From: Candolleomyces eurysporus
Taxonomy: Eukaryota; Basidiomycota; Agaricomycetes; Agaricales; Psathyrellaceae
Length of the DNA: 23,806 bases
Reading direction: 5' to 3'
Assembly: GCA_027579435.1 (NCBI GenBank)
Contig: JANBPK010001016.1
Location: 1-23,806 of the forward strand
The translations under genes and the position numbers were made by a program. The notes under the pieces were generated by a model, which was given only the letters and a program-made list of their open reading frames with translations, did no database searches and was not told the DNA's origin. Numbering within the stretch: position 1 is the first letter of the stretch; the number at the start of each line of letters is the position of its first letter. Shown here piece by piece: positions 19,655-23,806 of the stretch.

Positions 19655-20261
19655 ATGGCTCACGCTGTCTCCTTCCAAAACCCTGTGTACTTGCCAGGCA
19701 CTCATGGACCCACAAATTGTGTTCGTGTCCCGCAGGCCCCCACTCGTCCTGCATCATCGATGTACCCACCAATCCAGTTCTTTCTCGAGACGTATCCCGC
19801 ACCCGGCATAGCGATGCCATTCCCTGAGCCGGGACTGAAAATTTCCAACATGATGCGGAAACTCACCCCGGGCTCAGAGGTTTCGGGACAAGACGATCAT
19901 GTCATGCAAGCGTTGTCCGAGAAAGCAATCAACGTTCTCATCAATGTAAGATGCACGAAGCAGTAAGTTGAGGATACTGATGTGACTGTTACTCGCACAG
20001 TGGCCAGGCTACCGGAGCGCTCAGAAGCGGATCTCCACCCGCTCGGGTACGATCACTCGACAAGAACTTGCGTTGTCCCTCTGCAAAGTGGTCCTGGAAT
20101 GGGCTAGAGATTCGGAGCCCATCGACGTCCCTCAAAACGGACCCTGGTCTGTTGGTGACGGCCAAGCCGTCAACCCCCACAACATCTTCATCACTGAACT
20201 TGTCCATTGTGGGGGTTCCTGCTGGCAGGTCGAGATGTGGGTCTCAAAAGCTGGATTTTAG
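19655..20261 (+). CDS. Uncharacterised WPGY-family protein, 183 aa, 2 exons
   Basis: Exons 19655-19945 and 20001-20261 give 184 codons with the stop. It matches the inverted paralog at 17709-18312 throughout: FFLETYPAPGIAMPFPEPGL, ISNMMRKL, then exon 2 starting WPGYRSAQKRIS, GTITRQELALSLCKVVLEW, WSVGDGQAVNPHNIF and CWQVEMWVSKAGF. It has five extra residues between the MMRKL helix and the DDHVMQ segment. Intron position and phase are identical. Both reading frames are undamaged and most differences are conservative, which suggests both copies are under selection for protein function. The function is unknown. Confidence 0.82.
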
Positions 20262-20395
20262 AGTATCTCGATCTATCACTATCACTTATTGTTACTTATT
20301 ATCCTGGTTTTTCATGTAGTAGACGTCCAATTATAATATCTTTCGGTAGCATTTGAATGTTAGTTGCAAGGACAAGCAAGAATCTATGTAAAGCT

Positions 20396-20680
20396 TTACA
20401 ATTTGACACGCTTAATAGTTCTAGGAAGGCGAGGTTCCTGTTCGAATGGTTGACGTTTGGAGGGTACGGGTTCACTTGACAGTCCAGTGTCTGCACGCCC
20501 TACGGCACCGTGCATCAAACGGCGGTTAGGAATTGTGAATGGGCAACAGATGCAACGTGTTGAGTACGCGCAGTTATGGAGTGTAGACCAAATGTGGCTA
20601 GGAGGACAGCGACGTGGCTGCTCGAGATGTTCAGATTGGCGATGCACCAGACCAAGAAGACTTTTCCCGGCCGCCAACTC
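20396..20680 (-). pseudogene. Inverted, broken copy of the RING-HC gene (3' half)
   Basis: The minus strand reads ANLNISSSHVAVLLATFGLH and TARTQHVASVAHSQ, aligned with ADLNISTGRVASLLATLGLQ of the gene at 16799. It then meets stops and a deletion of the YLAYATDVW region. It ends in another frame with KRQPFEQEPRLPRTIKRVKL, matching EEEPYRSFKRIRL. The RING exons are not found. It converges on the plus-strand WPGY gene with 134 bases between stops, mirroring the intact pair. Confidence 0.72.
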
Positions 20681-20869
20681 AAACGATCACTGGTAAAGGT
20701 AGGGAAGGAAGTCGATGTCTGCTTTCAGGTGCGTTGAAGACCGCCTGGTATCCTTCTCTAGGGATTTAATTCGAATGAGCTGCCTTTTGAACCTTACGAC
20801 GCACTTGACCGATTGAATATCATCAGACGAAGGCTGTCCGAATGTCGTCCATGACCAGGAAATGTGAGC

Positions 20870-22859
20870 ATGACCGCATGACATATTTTCTACGCAAATT
20901 AGGAGGCGTGAGCCAGACCAATGCCGTTCTTGGTGTGGCCTTGCCGAACCTGCAAATCGAGCCCGTGCCAAATCGACATGACACCTTGACAACGATCGCC
21001 CAAACCTGGACAATCTAAAAAGCAAAGCCCATACCTCTCTGACAACCGTCCTGTTCGTTTTGGAAGCTTTTGCTGAACACCCTAGTCTCGGAGACATTCC
21101 GGTCGGCCGGGTGATGCCCTTTCTCGATGGAATATGTGGCTGGATTCGATGCCTCGCATAGGTTTCTATTGTACGGAACCAACCCCGGACTCCAGGCAGT
21201 GTGTAGCTCTAACCCACGTGTACCTCCCGCTTCTCTGTCGCTTGGTTTCGGAGCAGGCATTTCGCACTGTTATCACTACTTCGCCCGCTTTCTTAGACCT
21301 CATCCTTTCGCTGTGGCTGTCGAAGGATAAAAATGGCAATTACTTCTACCGGTTGACTCCGGCAATCTCATTGCCCCTCTCTTTTTTGCTCGGCGCTACC
21401 GTCAGGGATAAAGACGGNAAAAAAAGCGCTGTCTGACCGACTGGCAGCCTCAAAGGAGTCCGCAGATACACTTGTGGACTTGGTCTTTCAAAGATGTCAC
21501 CAACCCCGTGCAGATGCGGACAAAGCCTCACTAAGTCGCCAAATGGTGATGGAATACCTCAATGACCTCCTCGACATAACCGAATGCTTCGACTCAAGCA
21601 ACTCCAGGATACAGCGTAGACTTGTTGAAGCAGGTTTTTTCACCGATTCCTATTAATGCTAAAGGGTTATACGCGAGATCTTGGCAATTGCGAGCTCCAA
21701 GCCCCCGAGATCGCCAGTCTGACACTCGTTGTTGTGCACCTCAGGAGCTTGGCACTTCTCTGTGAGGCTGCCGGTCTCAACCAACTGGCAACTGGCCCCT
21801 TCCTTGCTATTGCCTTTTGCCTTGGTTTAATCTCAGGTTCAGTTGAAGACCTTGTATTACAGGAGAATTCGTGNGACCTCACCACCTTGGCATACCACAT
21901 CAGGTCTCGCCATTTTGGGCTGAGACGGCCGAACCTCGAAGGTTTGCCAGCAGAGGGTCCCGCGCTAGCTTGTAGCTCAAAGCTTTCTGCTGCCTGGAGG
22001 CTAATTGAGGGTTTGAAGGACTACNATCGTATCCTTCGAAGTTGCGTTCGCGGCATGTGTGATAATCCGTCTGTTCGTCAGTCCCCTCTCGTACAGAAGG
22101 CTGCATACTGAATATCCCTTCTAGTGCGATGGATCCGTTTCAGTACAAGCATCATCAAACGAGTNGAAGAAACGTGCGGGTTGCTCATCGATGGTGTACT
22201 GTTCCCGAGAATGTCAAAGACAGNATTGGAACNCGAGACACCAATTCGAGTGAGTGCTCAGGAGTCCAGGCGGCAGCTTCTTGTAAGTTCTTCATAATCA
22301 TGCCTATGAAAGCAGCTGNGGGCTGACGTTNTTTAAGGCCTCTGGGTGAAGGATTCCATTTCCTTGCGAATGAGGAGAAGTGCCGCAATGGAGTCGCTGC
22401 ANCTACGACTTGGGGCAGAGCTAGTGCAGAGGTCCAGGAGTACCGTTCCCGCAACTATNCCCATCTTGTGCCNCGCTCTCTCTCCAAAACGGAGTTGGTT
22501 CTGGGCTGTCAGCCCGCAGAGTGACTGGTACAGTGTACTAATGCACTCTGCAGATGGACACTTGCAGCCCCGCATTTTGTCTCCGAATAATGAGATTCAG
22601 GCTGCGTTGGCAATTTCCAACGTACGCATTGTTGAATTGGTGTATCCGAGTGATTTGGAACAATTTCCATCTTTCCAATTCATGGCCATGAAGATCCAGT
22701 TCGACGGTCATGATCAAGAGGGATCCAAGCCTCCATATAGCATCATGGAATATGGGTCAGTTCATCATACCCTTGATTCCCTAATATTTGTTCCTCGACG
22801 CTAGGTGCCGACAATTCACTGAGGAGCTTAGAATCTCTGAGAAGTATCTCAGGTCGTAG
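20870..22859 (+). pseudogene. MYND-family pseudogene, direct duplicate of 7572-9737
   Basis: Similarity to the intact gene runs from about 20870 to the shared last exon (stop at 22857-22859) with the same exon order. Defects include multiple frameshifts before 21134, a TGG-to-TAG change in GICGWIRCLA* (near 21170), a frame break at a T-run near 21640, C454 of the finger replaced by Arg (KKRAGC), and loss of the final Cys by a TGA. Some frame breaks sit at homopolymers or Ns and may be sequencing errors. For example, deleting the N at 21418 restores GKKALSD. The nonsense codon and finger changes are not of that kind. Exon 1 was not found. Confidence 0.8.
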
Positions 22860-23460
22860 TGATGATCCCAAGTGTGCCCAAGTACATTCTAGTCCATACT
22901 GGANGTTTTCTTTGTGTTTCTTCGTGATTCGTAGTTTTCCCTCTCAGCTTCCTTCCATAATATAGTACATCTATGTGATTGTACCCTTAGTCTACTGACA
23001 CAAGCACTAGTATCCCTCGCCGTTCAAGTGCGAGGAGAGTCGCTGGCGATGCAGCTCTTTCACCGGGTACCCGGGAGAATAGGTTGGGATTTACATACCG
23101 CTCACAATCTGCTCAATAGAACACCTGATGTTGCATGATTATATCGTCCCAGGTGTAAAGAGATGGACCAAGAGATCGAATGCAAGATCATTACTCAGCT
23201 GGTTCATCGAAAGAATGAGACGGTCATATTCCTAAAAAAAAGACTACGGCATCGGGGATAAGCTGGGGAAAAGAAGAGAGAAGACGGAGGGTAGAGGCTA
23301 ATCGTCGTTTGTATTGACTGGGGCGACCTTGAGCAGTCACGACCAAAGAATTTGAATGGAACAACCACATCCTACGATACAATACACCTGCAATTGACGA
23401 GGTACTATCACGGAGACAAATATCAAGATGGTGGAAAGTTGGCTGTCCTGAACGAGTGGA
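22860..23460. other. Downstream flank of the MYND pseudogene, duplicate of about 9740-9960, with extra insert
   Basis: 22930-22985 aligns with 9805-9860 (ATAGTACATCT block). At 23190-23265 there is a third, decayed copy of the ECDRL last exon (minus strand, EYDRLILSMNQLSND). The rest shows no gene. Confidence 0.55.
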
Positions 23461-23770
23461 GCGAGCTCGTCAAGGCAGCCATTGCATCACTCAGCCGGCT
23501 GATAGAAAGAGCGAGACGGTCACATTCCTAAAAACTATGGCATCAGGGACAAGTCAGAGAACAGCGGCCAAAGAGGAACTGACATTGCAGGGAACTTCAG
23601 TTTGACGGGGTACATTTTGGGGGGAAGTGAAACCGAAATTGAATGGCTCCNTCCGGCACTGGATCCAAAGGCGAAACGCCCAAGGAGGGCTGAGGATGCG
23701 ACGGCCGAAAGTGATCAGAGGTTGTCGACATTCTCCCACCCTCAGATTGGGGAGCATGATCTAGGAATCC
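23461..23770 (-). CDS. Unknown gene, copy 2, 3' part with at least two exons; gene runs off the window
   Basis: After TGTCCACAG an exon runs 23770-23584 on the minus strand and begins GFLDHAPQSEGGRMSTTSDH. With the N at 23651 treated as surplus it is exactly 62 codons and ends ...PFNFGFTSPQNVPRQTEVPCN before a GTCAGT donor. The last exon follows the CTTTTTAG acceptor and reads ECDRLALSISRLSDAMAALT, continuing to a stop a little below 23461. Both exons are in phase 0. The Pro/Ser-rich first part and short helical end name no family. The 5' exons lie beyond the right edge. The copy at 9961-10206 lacks most of the longer exon. Confidence 0.5.
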
Positions 23771-23806
23771 CTGTGGACATTGAAAGGTAAAAGGAACAAG
23801 TTAAAT

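Noticed and set aside
1..23806. tRNA, rRNA, CRISPR or operon-like structures
   Set aside because: No such signatures were seen by eye. The intron-rich eukaryotic gene structure makes CRISPR arrays and operons unlikely; a tRNA scan could not be run.

Overview
This is nuclear DNA of a filamentous fungus, almost certainly a basidiomycete of the Agaricomycetes. Genes are cut by many short introns (about 50-70 bp, GT...AG), core promoters often carry TATATAA boxes 30-90 bp before the ATG, and the protein families (MYND-finger, RING and uncharacterised proteins with a WPGY motif) are of the lineage-specific kind these fungi expand. The genus cannot be fixed from the sequence. All gene models were built by hand from splice signals, reading-frame continuity and comparison between paralogs inside the window.

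Layout. 171-2515 (+): ten-exon, 585-aa uncharacterised gene ('family A'). 2637-4237 (-): broken RING/coiled-coil gene, interrupted inside its zinc-finger exon by a 477-bp terminal-inverted-repeat element (3512-3988). 5439-6240 (+): intact RING/coiled-coil paralog, with possible further 3' exons to 6734. 6988-7182 (+): 3' fragment of a 'WPGY' family gene. 7572-9737 (+): intact 648-aa MYND-finger gene. 9961-10206 (-): remnant of a further gene. 10.2-13.4 kb: mostly non-coding, littered with fragments of the same families. 13459-14956 (-): complete seven-exon D-amino-acid-oxidase-like gene with altered cofactor motifs. 15374-16014 (-): 176-aa paralog made only of the C-terminal domain of family A. 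16799-17578 (+): RING-HC gene. 17709-18312 (-) and 19655-20261 (+): two intact WPGY genes facing outwards from a common centre. 20396-20680 (-): RING pseudogene. 20870-22859 (+): MYND pseudogene. 23461-23770 (-): second copy of the gene remnant seen near 10 kb.

The window is best read as a birth-and-death gene nursery. Five or six families recur as intact copies, domain-only copies, frameshifted pseudogenes and scraps. Two large-scale events stand out: an inverted duplication of a convergent RING/WPGY pair (about 16.8-18.5 versus 19.5-20.7 kb), and a direct duplication of the MYND gene with its downstream flank (about 7.7-10.2 versus 20.9-23.8 kb). Only the D-amino-acid-oxidase-like gene has an evident metabolic link. 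The others look like zinc-finger or uncharacterised regulatory proteins, and nothing in the sequence makes them a single pathway.

Ns are concentrated in the third quarter-to-end of the window. At three sites deleting an N beside a homopolymer restores the reading frame, so some apparent frameshifts may be sequencing artefacts. No tRNA, rRNA, CRISPR array or transposase gene was recognised.
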